Source of the DNA: Rheum nobile
Taxonomy: Eukaryota; Streptophyta; Magnoliopsida; Caryophyllales; Polygonaceae
Length of the DNA stretch: 64,000 nucleotides
NCBI GenBank assembly: GCA_027886185.1
Contig: WOAB01000563.1
Coordinates: forward strand, 4,712,001 to 4,776,000
Direction of reading: 5' to 3'
A model generated the notes under the pieces. It worked only from the letters and a program-made list of their open reading frames with translations. It did not search any database and had not been told where the DNA came from. Positions 23,447-33,867 of this stretch are shown here, in pieces; position 1 is the stretch's first letter, and the number at the start of each line of letters is the position of its first letter. The position numbers and the translations under genes are program-made.

Positions 23447-24599
23447 TGATGTGACCATGGGTCACCTCAAAGACATGTCAAGATCGGTTCAATGAAGAGG
23501 AAGAAGCAACCGAGCTGCATGAATGTGACCATGGGTCACCTCCGTAAAAGTGCCGTATCTTCTGATTCCCAACTCCGATCACTCTCATATTTTGAGACGT
23601 GAAACTAGACTTCAAGATCTATCTCTGGGAATTGGAATCACCCCATTCCGATCACGGACAAGAGAGAACGAACCTTCCGAAGTCAGGCCAGAAACTGTCT
23701 CCGCGGAAGATGTTTGATTTGTGTTTTATTGTTATTTTCATTAATTAATTAGCTAGTTAGTTTCTAATTAGTGGCATACGTAGTGGCCTTAGTGGTTTAG
23801 CTACGTTAGTGGGTAGGTTAGTGGGTAGTTAATTAGTATTAATTTACAATTTACGTATTGTTATTTGGCACCTATTTAAAGGTTGCCTAGCATTGTATTT
23901 GTAGACTTGAATTGGAGATTAATTAAAAAAAAATAACAATAAAACACAAATCAAACATCTTCCGCGGAGACAGTTTCTGGCCTAACTTCGGAAGGTTCGT
24001 TCTCTCTCGTCCGTGATCGGAATGGGGTGATTCCAATTCTCGTAGATAGATCTTGAAGTCTAGTTTCACGCCTCAAAATGTGAGAGTGATCGGAGTTGGG
24101 AATCAGAATATACGGCATTTTTACTGAGGTGACCCATGATCACATTCATGCACCTCGGTTGCTTCTTCCTCTTCATTGAACCGATAACGTTTTGTTCATT
24201 TCAAGCCTCTTGGACGATGGCTTCAAGGTGTGTGATATCCTTGAGTGTCTTAGTCTTGTTTCGGTGTTTCATATCCGAAACTCCTTTGGTGTGTCATATC
24301 CGAAGGCGGTTGGGTATTCTTGGTGTGTCATATCCATGAGTGTTCAACCTCGTCTCAAGGTTCTTGGTGAGTTGCATCCGAGGGTCGTGACATACCTATC
24401 CCAAACTCTTCATGAACCTCGTTCATGAGAGTTATATCCATTTCCTTTTGAGTCAAATCTCCATCAAGTTCTTGTTAGAGTCACAATGAAACACAACAAA
24501 TGTCCTATTTTGAGAGTTTCGCCAAGAAGTTGCCAAATCAATGTCTTGGTGTCCTTCGTCTTGTACTGTATGGATCTTGGCATGTGCGTATGCACAACA
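23447..24599 (+). repeat. 3' LTR of element D with internal inverted duplication
   Basis: Matches the 5' LTR at both ends but is about 247 bp longer. The extra sequence is a reversed copy of its own first third. Confidence 0.88.
23483..24185. repeat. Long inverted repeat within the D 3' LTR
   Basis: Arm 1 at about 23483-23737 (ATCGGTTCAATGAAGAGG ... TTTTATTGTTATT) is repeated in reverse complement at 23932-24185 (AATAACAATAAAACAC ... CTTCATTGAACCGAT), with a loop of about 194 bp. The arms have a few mismatches. A transcript through here would fold into a hairpin with about 250 bp of stem. Confidence 0.88.
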
Positions 24600-24687
24600 C
24601 CCTAGGTGTGGCGGCATCGGCGCTTGAGTCTTCATGGCTTGAATGGCTTGAGTCTTGTTCATGATGCGACGTAGTCACATCAGTGTG

Positions 24688-25451
24688 TCAAAAAGTTTGG
24701 TATGAATGATGCAAAACCCTTCACCACTCCCATATCTCCAAACAATCTAATGGGAAAAGACGAACATGAACAAGGAATTGATCCATCCCTCTACCGAGGA
24801 ATCATAGGTTCGCTTCTCTATCTCACTGCTAGTAGACCTGATATTATGTATAGTGTATGTCTTTGTACTCGCTTTCAGGCCGATCCCAAAGAAACACATC
24901 TCAAAGCAGTGAAAAGGATTCTGAGATACTTGAAGGGAACAGATGATCTTTGTTTGTGGTACCCAAGAGGAGGAAGTCTTGATCTTGTCGGATACACATA
25001 TGCTGACTTCGCAGGGAACAAAGTGGACAGAAAATCTACCTCAGGAATGGCTCAGTTCCTTGGGCCGTGTTTGGTTTCCTGGGGGTCAAAGAAGCAGAAC
25101 TATGTGGCTCTCTCCACTGCAGAAGCTGAATACATAGCCGCTGCTGCTTGTTGCACTCAACTCCTATGGCTCAAACAACAACTCAGCGACTACAGTATTC
25201 TTCTTAACTCCATTCCCATTCTCTGTGACAATACAAGTGCCATAAATATCTCCAAGAATCCGGTGCAACACTCACGTACCAAGCACATTGAGATAAGACA
25301 TCACTTCTTACGTGACTGTGTGGAGAAAGGGTTGGTGACAATGGATTTCTGTGGAACTAAGGATCAAATCGCTGACATCTTCACCAAGGCACTAAACAGG
25401 GAACCATTCGAACAGTTCCGTATGGAACTAGGTATGATCTCTCTAAACTGA
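24688..25451 (+). pseudogene. Copia RNase H (continuation of element B pol)
   Basis: Continues the pol frame after the C insertion: KKFGMNDAKPFTTPI, then YRGIIGSLLYLTASRPDIMY, YADFAGNKVDRKSTSG and LSTAEAEYIAAAACC, ending KHIEIRHHFLRDCVEKG and IADIFTKALN. This is the Copia RNase H domain, which removes RNA from the RNA:DNA hybrid. The frame is intact to the TGA at 25449-25451, though cut off from its upstream half by the insertion. Confidence 0.92.
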
Positions 25452-26986
25452 ATGTCTACATGTTATGTTCCATCGATGATTGGCTAAGTTACATGGTAAA
25501 CTGTGAAAGGTGAATCATCATGTCTTGGTCTGCATTGCTTCTCTTGATCATTAGTTGATTGACTTGCTTAGACTCATGTTAATACTTCACTTATGTGCAC
25601 ATTTCATGCATGCTCTCTATGCTATCTTGCTAATACATGAGTCAGATTTCCTTCGGCTCAAAAGAGTCAACTTGATGCATTGATCCCTCATTATAAGCCC
25701 AAATGATTGTTGACTCTACAGCCTACCCTAGCCATCATGCTTGATGCTTCCTATGAGCCCATCTAATCATCCACATCTGGGAGCCTCTCATTCATGATTA
25801 AACATTATTAAAAAAATTCGTCTATGTTTATGTGTGATGTTCTTTGTATCCTCTCTGGTAACGTTACCCCCGCATCACACTCTTCTATTTTTTTTGGAAA
25901 GCCGAGAATACGAATTGTCGCCTCTGTGGTCTGTGGCTGGGATTTGACAGGTATGATGTGTAATGATGGCTTGCAACTGCTTGAGAAGTGTTCGTGCATA
26001 AAAGGTGATGTGGTGGTTGCGTAATGGTTGTTGCGCTTGAGATTTTGTGGGCTTGGATGGATTTGGACAGAATCTTTTACAAGATTTATTTTTGGAAAAT
26101 ATCTTCTTGGCTGTGATCTTTGGTAAAAGAAGGAAAGAAGAAGATTGGGATCATTATCCTTAATACTTGAAAAGATATGAAAAAGGATTCTTGTGTTTTC
26201 TCCCCTCCTATCTATGGCGTTCTCTGCAAAGTTGTCATGTTACTCCCGTGTGCTGTTTCAAAAAAAAAAAAAAAAAAACTGGAACACCACAGGGAACACA
26301 AAGAGGGGACAAATGAATATTTCTTCTACCGGCGGTTGGATGCTAGTAAGCTACACAAGAAGCAGTTTGTGTTGCAAAAAGGTGCTAGTTGGGTCTGAAG
26401 GGGAACAGATCTGCGAAGGGCCGTGAAGAGTTTGTCTCGCGCAATATCGTTGATTGGCAGAACAACAAAGGCGGCTTATGGAGGATGTGCGTGCTCTAAC
26501 GGCTACTCATACTCCGGATCCCTCTACAGGCACCAGTGGTACTTTATTCGTCGTTCTCTGGCTAACCAATCCCTCTTTTGTTCCTTAGCACATTTATCCC
26601 TTACTGCTTGATTTTCCTTGTCTATGGCTCATGTGTTTCCATTGACTGGCATGTTGATCATGTGTGTTATCTTTGCTTATTTTGTTGTTGTCTTTGCATG
26701 AAATCTTTGTTTGTGTGGTTCAATCAAATGTTAAAGGGATTGTATTTCCTATCTTGATGTGTTCATTTTTCCTCAATCTCTTTACTTATGTTTTTGATGA
26801 TGCCAAAAGGGGGAAAATGACAGGTAGCTTTGGTTGAGGGGGAACAGAACATGGTTTCATATGTTGCTGAGTTGAGGGGGAACTATTATCGCTTGCGTGC
26901 GGAACTTTTCTCCATACAACTGTCTTTATCTCTTATGTGAATGTTTTATTGTCAAGGATGTTTGTCACCATCAAAAAGGGGGAATT
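25452..26986 (+). other. Region between RNase H and 3' LTR of Copia B
   Basis: About 1.5 kb without a convincing gene; only short frames and an A19 run at 26261. In SIRE-type elements this is where an envelope-like frame may stand, but no such frame is visible. The polypurine tract CAAAAAGGGGGAA is at about 26972-26984. Confidence 0.6.
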
Positions 26987-27910
26987 TGTTGAATTCCTTA
27001 GGTTTTGATGGTAACAAACATTCAACTAATATGGGTACTAAGTGTTTCAGGAACAAAGACAGTTGTTATAGGGAACCATTACAGCAAAGGATCGCAGAGG
27101 GAACAAAGCTCTGTTCATGTGCTTTGTTACCTCTCAAGGAACATCAGTAACAAACAAGATCAAGCTGCGAATGGAAGGAAGATATCCAACGTGAAGATTA
27201 TGGAAACTTTCCTAGAAGAATCACGCGGTCAAAGGATAGTATTTCGGCTGTAAGGATCTCGCCGAAAAGAAGATTTGGAGAGAGAATCCGAATGTGTTAT
27301 CTTAGGAAAACTTTCCTAAGATAATATATTTGGAGAGAGAAGAATCTTATCTTAATCCGTTAATGTTATCTTATGAATTATTTCCTTAGATAATATCGGT
27401 TGTTAAGATAATATTCTTCAAATCAATTAATATCATCTTGTTACCAAGTTTAGGAAGATAGGATTATCTTGTTATGATTAGGGTTTGGTCGAGTTGTATT
27501 TATATGGGAATGTGGGATTCATTTCTATGTAACCACAACGACGAAGAACGAAGAACTGAGAGCATTCAGTTAAGAAGAAAAAGAGAGTGAAGTGTTTGTA
27601 AGTCTTTGAGGGTTGAGTTCGATTCATCGTTGTAGAAGAGGTTTCAAATCTAGGTAGGAAGTCTAGAGGTTGAAGTCCAGGATACAAGTGTAATCGAACA
27701 AGAAATCAATAAGACAAGTAGACGCTTTAAAATCCTCTCAAGCGGAAGCTTGAAGGTAGTGGTTTTTCCTTGAGAAGCTAGTTTTGCCAATCAGGGTTTC
27801 CACTATATATCGTGAGTTCATTCATTATCTTTCTTGCTGTTTTTAATCCGTTGTGCCTTCTGTGGGAACAAAGCCTTTGTTCCCTCAGACGTAACTCTAA
27901 CGATCCAACA
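26987..27910 (+). repeat. 3' LTR of Copia B
   Basis: 924 bp, same termini and length as the 5' LTR; scattered single-base differences only. It is followed by the TSD ATTCA (27911-27915). Confidence 0.93.
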
Positions 27911-27915
27911 ATTCA

Positions 27916-28856
27916 GAACTTGGAGAAGCAAGTGGGGCAGATCTCCGTAGCAGTGAGCAAATTGAAGGCCAGAGATTCGGGGAAACTACCATCTCAAACG
28001 GTAGAAAACCCGAAGAAGCACGTATGTGCCATGACGCTAAGGAGCGGAACACAAGTGGACGAAGGTTGGGGCCAACAGAAAGAAATCCGCGACCGCGGAG
28101 AAGAAAGCCGCGACCGCGGATTTATCCATGGAAACGAGGAGAAAATCGACGCTTTTCCGCGACCGCGGACAGATTTCCGCGATCACGGAAGTCTCTGCTG
28201 AAGAGGAATTAATCGATGATTTCCGCGACCGCGGAAAAGGTCCTGGAGCCCCAGACATTGTCAAAGTTGTCCGTGATGATTATGTGCGCCCCAACTTCCC
28301 TCCGCTCAGTTCGTTAAAGCCTTCCGCTCCATTTCCCGAGGCACTGAAGGACACCAGAAAGGTGGAGAACGACAAAGATTTATTTGAGACCTTCAACAAA
28401 TGCGAGGTAAGTATTCCTTTGATAAAACTTGTTCAAAGCATTCCTCGCTATGCCAAATTCTTGAAAGAGTTGTGCAAGATAAAGAGGAAGAAAGCGGTGA
28501 AGGAGAAAAAGAAGATCCAGGTCAGTGAGAATGTATCCGCTATGCTGCAAAAGCGGTTGCCCAAGAAGCGCAGTGATCCGGGCATGTTCATTATTCCATG
28601 CAAGATAGGAGGCACCATGTTTGAAAACGCTATGCTAGATTTGGGTACTTCTAATTGGCGGATAATTCTTATGTGTAACCAAAAGGAGTGGTGCAGGATG
28701 TGCTGGTAGAAGTTGACAAGCTAATCTTCCCTGCGGACTTCTTTGTGATGGATATGGGGCAAGATAAAAACACAGCCCATGTGATGCTAGGAAGGCCGTT
28801 TATGAACACGGCAGGTACCAAGATTGATGTGAGTAGTGGTTCGCTCACGATGGAGT
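27916..28856 (+). pseudogene. Gag tail and aspartic protease of Athila-like element A
   Basis: Continues gag: NLEKQVGQISVAVSKLKARD, VCAMTLRSGT, then a linker with R-D-R-G repeats encoded by CCGCGACCGCGG motifs. It goes on with DDYVRPNFPPLSSLKPSAPF, IPLIKLVQSIPRYAKFLKEL and the protease active-site region IPCKIGG...LDLGTS. Compared with element F, about 90 bp are missing directly after LDLGTS and the frame shifts. VVQDVLVEVDKLIFPADFFV and VMLGRPFMNTAGTKIDV then follow in another frame. It ends at about 28856 where MULE sequence begins. Confidence 0.85.
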
Positions 28857-28893
28857 CGCCGGAGAAGACGCTGGAAATGTGGAAATGGACATT

Positions 28894-28994
28894 CCACACG
28901 TTATGTGTCGAGGCTTTCCACACGTAACGTTTGGTCTGTCTCCACACGTAACGTGTGGGATGTCTCCACACATTACTCCACACGTTACGTGTGG
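28894..28994. repeat. 24-bp phased palindrome array (PMD promoter, copy 1)
   Basis: CCACACGTTATGTGT, CCACACGTAACGTTTGG, CCACACGTAACGTGTGG, a decayed CCACACATTA, and CCACACGTTACGTGTGG start at 28894, 28918, 28942, 28966 and 28978. Spacing is 24, 24, 24 and 12 bp; the spacers differ. Confidence 0.9.
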
Positions 28995-30059
28995 AATGTC
29001 CATTTCTAGATTTTCGGCGTCTTCTCCGGCGATTTCCCAGCGACCTCTCCGACGACTTCTCCGACAATTTTTCCAGATTCCAGAATTGTATTATTTGAAA
29101 TAAAATGTTTTGATATATTACTGTAGATGGAGCCCGGTGAAAGAACAAACCGAAAGAACCGAAGAAACCTCGTTCGTGACCAATCATTTCGGACTGAACA
29201 GGAGGTGACCAGGTCGGAGAAAAAGAAAAATAGGAATATTTGCTATCGTGATGATGAGACATGCCTCTATGAGACGAGAGCTGCTAGCGGTAGGGAGGAT
29301 CTGCCAGTGATGCATGTTGTGCCATCTTTTCCTGCCGCTGGTGGTCGGGCTGACTCGGAGAATCAGTTATACCCAGATTACAACGCGAGCCCACTCCGAG
29401 GTTATTCTGATACAATGAATCAGAATAACTATTATGGCCCCATATTTAGTTCGCCGCCTCAACAGAGCCAACCGCCCCATCACAGCCCTCAAATCCATCA
29501 TAGCCCACTGCCCCATCACAGCCTTGTGTATTATCAGGGCGTAGATGAGTAGATGTAGCACAACCCATGGGAGAACCCAGGCCTCTACCCGAACACCGCA
29601 TATCAGAGCCCTATGGTAAGTAGATTTAGTATCTGAAAAGATAAGCGTTTTATAAAAATGTAATTACTTATCATTTGTTTAAAAAACTGTAGGACGAGGA
29701 TATCCATGTTTGGGTTCCAAGAGGTGAACCTCAATACGTGGATGAGGAGCTTCAGGAAGCCTCTTCTTCGCGGACAAACCGCCGTGATCGAAGAAAAAGG
29801 GTAGATATGACCCTGAATTGTAGGTTAGAGTACCTGGAGGTCCGGAGAGGCCTGAACTTCTGAAGGGTTTTGCCAATCACAGGGCGTACTACCTTTACCA
29901 GCGCATTGTAAGTTGCATGGAAAACCTTATTCTTGAAGTTTCACATTTTATTATAAATATGTCAAATGGATTGCTTACACTGGTTTCAAAATGCAAATAT
30001 TTATAGCCTGTGCCACCGTTGAGGTTTCAGCAACGAGACAAACAGATACGCTCATAAGC

Positions 30060-31472
30060 AGTGAAGTAATGAATGGGAAAGCTTCCGGTTTCGTGATTCA
30101 GGAGGATGGATCACTCTGGTTTCAGGACCAGATTTGTGTGCCTGACGTTGATGGTCTTCGCTAGTTGGTGATGAGGAAATCCCATTCGTCAGCTTATTCT
30201 GTACATCCAGGCTCTAGCAAGATGTACAAGGACCTCAGGATGAAATTCCGGTGGCCCAACATGAAGTGGGATGTAGCGGAGTTTGTCGCGAAATGCTTGA
30301 CTTGTCAGAAAGTCAAGATAGAACACCGTAGACCAGGTGGTGAATTGCTACCTCTTCCAGTGCCAGAATAGAAATGGGAGGATATTGCTATGGATTTCGT
30401 CACCGGGTTGCCAAAGACTTAGAGTCAAAAGGATGCGATATGGGTAATCATTAACAGGCTCACGAAGAGTGCTCACTTCGTGGCTATCAAGTCAACATGG
30501 GGAACCCAGAAGCTATCAGAAGTATTCCTACACAAGATTGTCCGTTTGCATGGTACTCCAAAGACCATTGTATCGGATCGTGATAGCCGATTCATGTCGA
30601 GATTCTGAAAGGAACTTCACATGGCCATGGGAACCGAGTTGAGATTCAGTACTGTATTTCATCCTCAGACAGATGGACAGTCTGAGAGGACCATCCAGAC
30701 CTTGGAAGATATGCTGAGAGCTTGCATACTTGACCGTCCGACTTGCTGGGAGAATAGCCTAAGTCTGATTGAGTTCACGTACAACAACAGTTGGCATGCT
30801 ACCATCAAGATGGCTCCATTCGAGGCTTTGTACGATCGAAGGGGCAGATCTTCGATTTGTTGGTATGAGAATGCCGACAAGGTTCTGCTCGGACCGGAGC
30901 TATTCGAAAGGACTGCTTCGGATATTGCGTTGATCAGACAAAGGATGTTGACAGCTCAGAGTCGACAGAAGTCTTACGCAGATCTGAAGCGCAGGAATGT
31001 CGAATTTGAGGTTGGTGACAAGGTGTTTGTCAGGGTGTCGCCATCCAAGGGCGTGTTCAGGTTCGGAAAGCGTGGGAAGCTTAACCCTTGCTACATGGGA
31101 CCGTTTGAGATCTTTGACAGGGTGGGGTCTCTAGCGTATCATTTGGCATTGCCGCCATCGGCACATCCGGTGTATAACGTGTTCCACGTATCCTTGTTGA
31201 GAAAGTACGTGCCAGATGAGTCTCATGTGCTGAGTTATGAAGACATCGAGATTCAGGAAAATGGTACCTACGAGAAGATACCTGTGCGTATTCTCGAGCG
31301 TCATGAGAAGCAATTGCGGAACAAGGTAGTACCATTAGTACGGATCCTTTGGTCCAAGGCTGGATCTGAAGAGGTTACTTGGGAAACCTGGGAGACTGAA
31401 GAGGATATGCTTAGACGTTTTCCCGAGCTGTTTCGGCCTAGTTTCGGGGTCGAAACCTTTTTAAGGGGGTAG
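30060..31472 (+). pseudogene. Ty3/Gypsy integrase with chromodomain-like end
   Basis: HHCC zinc region (HSSAYSVHPGSSKMYKDLRM then CLTCQKVK, about 30180-30315), integrase core (WEDIAMDFVTGLP, IVSDRDSRFMSRF, FHPQTDGQSERTIQTLED), then a C-terminal part with GPFEIFDRVGSLAYHLALP, HPVYNVFHVSLLRKY and WETEEDMLRRFPELF. The last motifs resemble the chromodomain-bearing tail of Tekay/Del chromoviruses. Stops at about 30162, 30370, 30420 and 30607 break the first half; the last 283 codons are open. Confidence 0.88.
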
Positions 31473-31545
31473 TGTTGTAACGCCTCGTTTTTTTGGTTTA
31501 TTCGGCCAAGTTTCGGGGTCGAAACTTCTTTTAAGGGGGAGGTGA

Positions 31546-33867
31546 TGTAATACCCTTCATTTTTAGTAAGGGTATTTGGGTAATTTACTCAACCCTCGTA
31601 CAGTAGTCGGGTCATTTTCAGAGAAGTTCGGATTTCTGTATTGAGATTTATCTCTGTAAAATCCCCTGAGTGATATAAAATACATTCGACGTATTTTCCG
31701 GGGCTTAGAATATTTGTTTGGGTACAAATATATTTAATCCGGGGTTTAAAACCCACGCCAAACCTTTCCCCGGGCAAACAGATACGGAAATGTGGGTTTC
31801 AGCAGGGCTGGGCACAGGAATTTTCCGCGACCGCGGAAAACTCCAACACGCCAACGTCGTGTCGTCTGACTCCTCGCCGTTTGCGCCACCGTCGATCTTC
31901 TGGCTGGCCGTTGATCTGGGCTGGGAGAGCTCCTTCCTTGGCCTATAAAAGGGGGTCGGATTGAGGGTTGAAAGGCACACCGAAATCACTCTCTCCCTCT
32001 CAGATTCTCTCTCGTTTTGTGCTCGCCGGAGGTCGAAGCTCTCACCAGAAATCTTCAAGTTGTCGCCGGAGCTCTTGTTGGAGGTGGTGGTGCTCTCAAG
32101 GTGGTGCATTGGAGGTGCAAGGTGCCCAGGAGTTGAGCCCCATCCGAATCGAGCCCCGTCGCGTCGCCCCCGGTGAGATTTCTCCCATTCTGAGTCGCCG
32201 GAGTTCATGTCCGCGACCGCGGACATGAACTGCCGCAACCGCGGCTGTGACATAGGTGACCGCATTCGCGGCCGCTGTCATCTGTGCTCGCGGACACTCG
32301 TCCTCGACGACCACAACCACGACAGTGCCCACCGCGACCGCGGATTGCCTAGGCAATCGCGATCGTGGCTTTGGGCTTGTCGGTCTCGGTCGGGGCCTTC
32401 GTTCCTTCGATTTGGTGCGTTCCTTCTTTGATTCGTATCATTTAAATGTCGAATCTAACCTAGGGTTTCGTTATGGGTCATTCCATAGGAATCTGTAATC
32501 CGAGTTATGTTCCCGTTCCGGACCCAGAAACCCGTCTTCGTCAATCGTTCGTCTAATCTAAGGCAAATGGCAGTTCGCTCTTGCTTATCATTCCATATTT
32601 CTATTAATTATCAATTGTTTTAATTGTTAATTAAGTGGGATGAATATTGTTTTCATTGGGAACAGTTTTGATAAACGTATTTGATACGATTAAAAGAGAT
32701 ATTATAATAGGTTATATATACTGTTTGAAACAATGCTATTATTGATATATATATATATAATGTTGCCATGATGGCATTGATGTGGATTATTATGTGGTTT
32801 TAACTGTTTAGTTAGAACGAGTATTCGTAGGAATGCTATGTACCTTGCGAGGTCTAGTTGTTTCTTTATAACTGGTGCTAGGAGGATTTTTCCCTAGTAC
32901 TTTCTCTGGTCATGACCTTGCCCTTACTCAGGGTAGGTGCACACAGCTGGTGCCGATTCTCAGGATTTATTCCCTTCAATATCTCTCGCGATGAGATGAT
33001 ATATAAAAGCTTATAATGTGAATGTACACTTTGTCACTAAAATAAGATAAGTGCCGCTACGTACATAATTAATGAACCTTGGGCGAGAAGTACAACTTGG
33101 AAACTCGTCTGAATTCGACTAAAGTAAGTCCTCCTTCCAAGTCTGAATTCGCATTACGCGGTGAGGTTGGTCGTGGACCCAAATGGGCAAGTCTTTTTAA
33201 ACGCTTGTGTGAAACTTTAATGTTCCCGAACACTTGTCATACTTTCCGATAAGACTCAATCTCTTGGAGTCTTCTCTTCATATGTTTCCTGTAGACTCGA
33301 TCTTCAGGAGTCTTCTCTTGATCATTCTTCTTTGAATCATTCTGTAGAGGTATTGAGGTTTACTATCGTCATCGGCTTTCATTCGAGAAGCAATGGGTCT
33401 AACCTAATACGCCTACCTTAGAACCTTTCTGTTTTACCCTTGCATAGTCTTTCATTAGACTAACCAACCGGGTTTTATTCCTTGCATGGTTGGCTGGTGT
33501 CATCCGTCTCATACGGCACATCAGGTAAACTCCCATTACGTGAAGGCTAGAAATGACGATGAAGGCAGATGGAGTTTTTAAGAGTTTTATCAAGGTTGAG
33601 ATCCTAGGCGGGTGATCGCTCCGATCAAGACATTTTTGTTATTTATTTAAAAGACTTCCGCTGTATTGAAACATATTATGTATTTTGATTGTATTTGGAA
33701 TTGTGGATGTAATTCCGAGACTTTGATTTAATCAAATGTTATGATATTTCGTATTAAAGGTTGTTTTGTGATTTGTATAAATTGGTTAAGCCTTGGGTCG
33801 CTTCGGATGTGGAATTTTAGGTCACTGGCGGTAATACATTCAAGGTTTTATATTTGAGGGTGTTACA
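31546..33867 (+). repeat. 3' LTR of the Tekay-like remnant
   Basis: Starts TGTAATACCC after the purine tract TTAAGGGGGAGG and ends GGGTGTTACA: TGTAA...TTACA ends, about 2.3 kb. It carries a TATA box (see 31944-31951) and several CCGCGACCGCGG-type palindromes (31825, 32211, 32233, 32260, 32332, 32357). No gene supported within. Confidence 0.8.
31944..31951 (+). promoter_or_regulatory. TATA box of the Tekay-like LTR
   Basis: TATAAAAG preceded by GC-rich sequence and followed about 30 bp later by a pyrimidine-rich start-like region (CACTCTCTCCCTCTC). Confidence 0.6.

Larger units (their letters stand above)
18994..24599 (+). mobile_element. Small non-autonomous LTR element D (TRIM/LARD-like)
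   Basis: Inserted in the 5' LTR of C with TSD CCCTA (18989-18993 and 24600-24604). LTRs start TGATGTGACCATGGGTCACC and end CACAACA. The 5' LTR (18994-23023) is about 906 bp after removing CACTA E. The 3' LTR (23447-24599) is 1153 bp because it contains an extra inverted duplication. The interior is only 423 bp (23024-23446) with a primer site, a purine tract and no coding capacity. Confidence 0.9.
13960..24682 (-). mobile_element. Minus-strand LTR retrotransposon C, non-autonomous
   Basis: Inserted in the Copia pol gene with TSD GTGTG (13955-13959 and 24683-24687). LTR lengths agree exactly once the nested element D and one of its TSDs are removed: 13960-15154 is 1195 bp, and 17877-18993 plus 24605-24682 is also 1195 bp. 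Orientation is minus: the tRNA-Met primer site is at 17862-17874 read on the minus strand, and a purine tract lies next to the lower-coordinate LTR. The 2.7-kb interior holds only a gag-like frame and no pol, so it is a LARD-type or deletion derivative, probably of a Gypsy element. Confidence 0.92.
17877..24682 (-). repeat. 5' LTR of element C, interrupted by element D
   Basis: Matches 13960-15154 nearly base for base up to GATGCCCTA at 18993, then resumes at 24605 (GGTGTGGCGGCATCGGCG). The interruption is element D with duplication CCCTA. Confidence 0.92.
10542..27910 (+). mobile_element. Copia (Ty1) LTR retrotransposon B, SIRE-like, itself interrupted
   Basis: Two LTRs of identical length (924 bp; 10542-11465 and 26987-27910) start TGTTGAATTCC and end GATCCAACA. 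A tRNA-Met primer site follows the first, and a purine tract (AAAAAGGGGGAA) precedes the second. The 5-bp TSD is ATTCA. Without insertion C the element is about 6.6 kb. Gag is short and the integrase core is deleted, so it depended on relatives for transposition. The RT motif YVDDIIFGST and the 1.5-kb region after RNase H fit the SIRE/Maximus lineage; that placement is an inference. Confidence 0.92.
8310..28856 (+). mobile_element. Athila-like Ty3/Gypsy element A, split by a nest of insertions
   Basis: Partial 5' LTR (about 8310-9093), a degraded tRNA-Asp primer site, gag (9137-10536) and, after the nest, the gag tail and protease (27916-28856). The same order and closely related protein sequence are found in element F (37501-44450). 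The downstream half (RT, RNase H, integrase, 3' LTR) is absent; the sequence changes abruptly at about 28856 into the MULE promoter. Copia element B interrupts gag at 10541/27911 with a 5-bp duplication ATTCA. Without the nest, about 3.2 kb of A remains. Confidence 0.85.
30058..33867 (+). mobile_element. Tekay/Del-like chromovirus remnant
   Basis: 5' truncated: begins in the RNase H-integrase linker and runs through integrase to a 3' LTR (31546-33867). It lies inside exon 3/intron 3 of the PMD gene and replaces the PMD core, so insertion was accompanied or followed by deletion. No target duplication remains. Confidence 0.85.

Noticed and set aside
32096..32498. Overlapping frames in the Tekay LTR on both strands
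   Set aside because: GC-rich palindromic LTR sequence open in several frames; no domain and inside an LTR.
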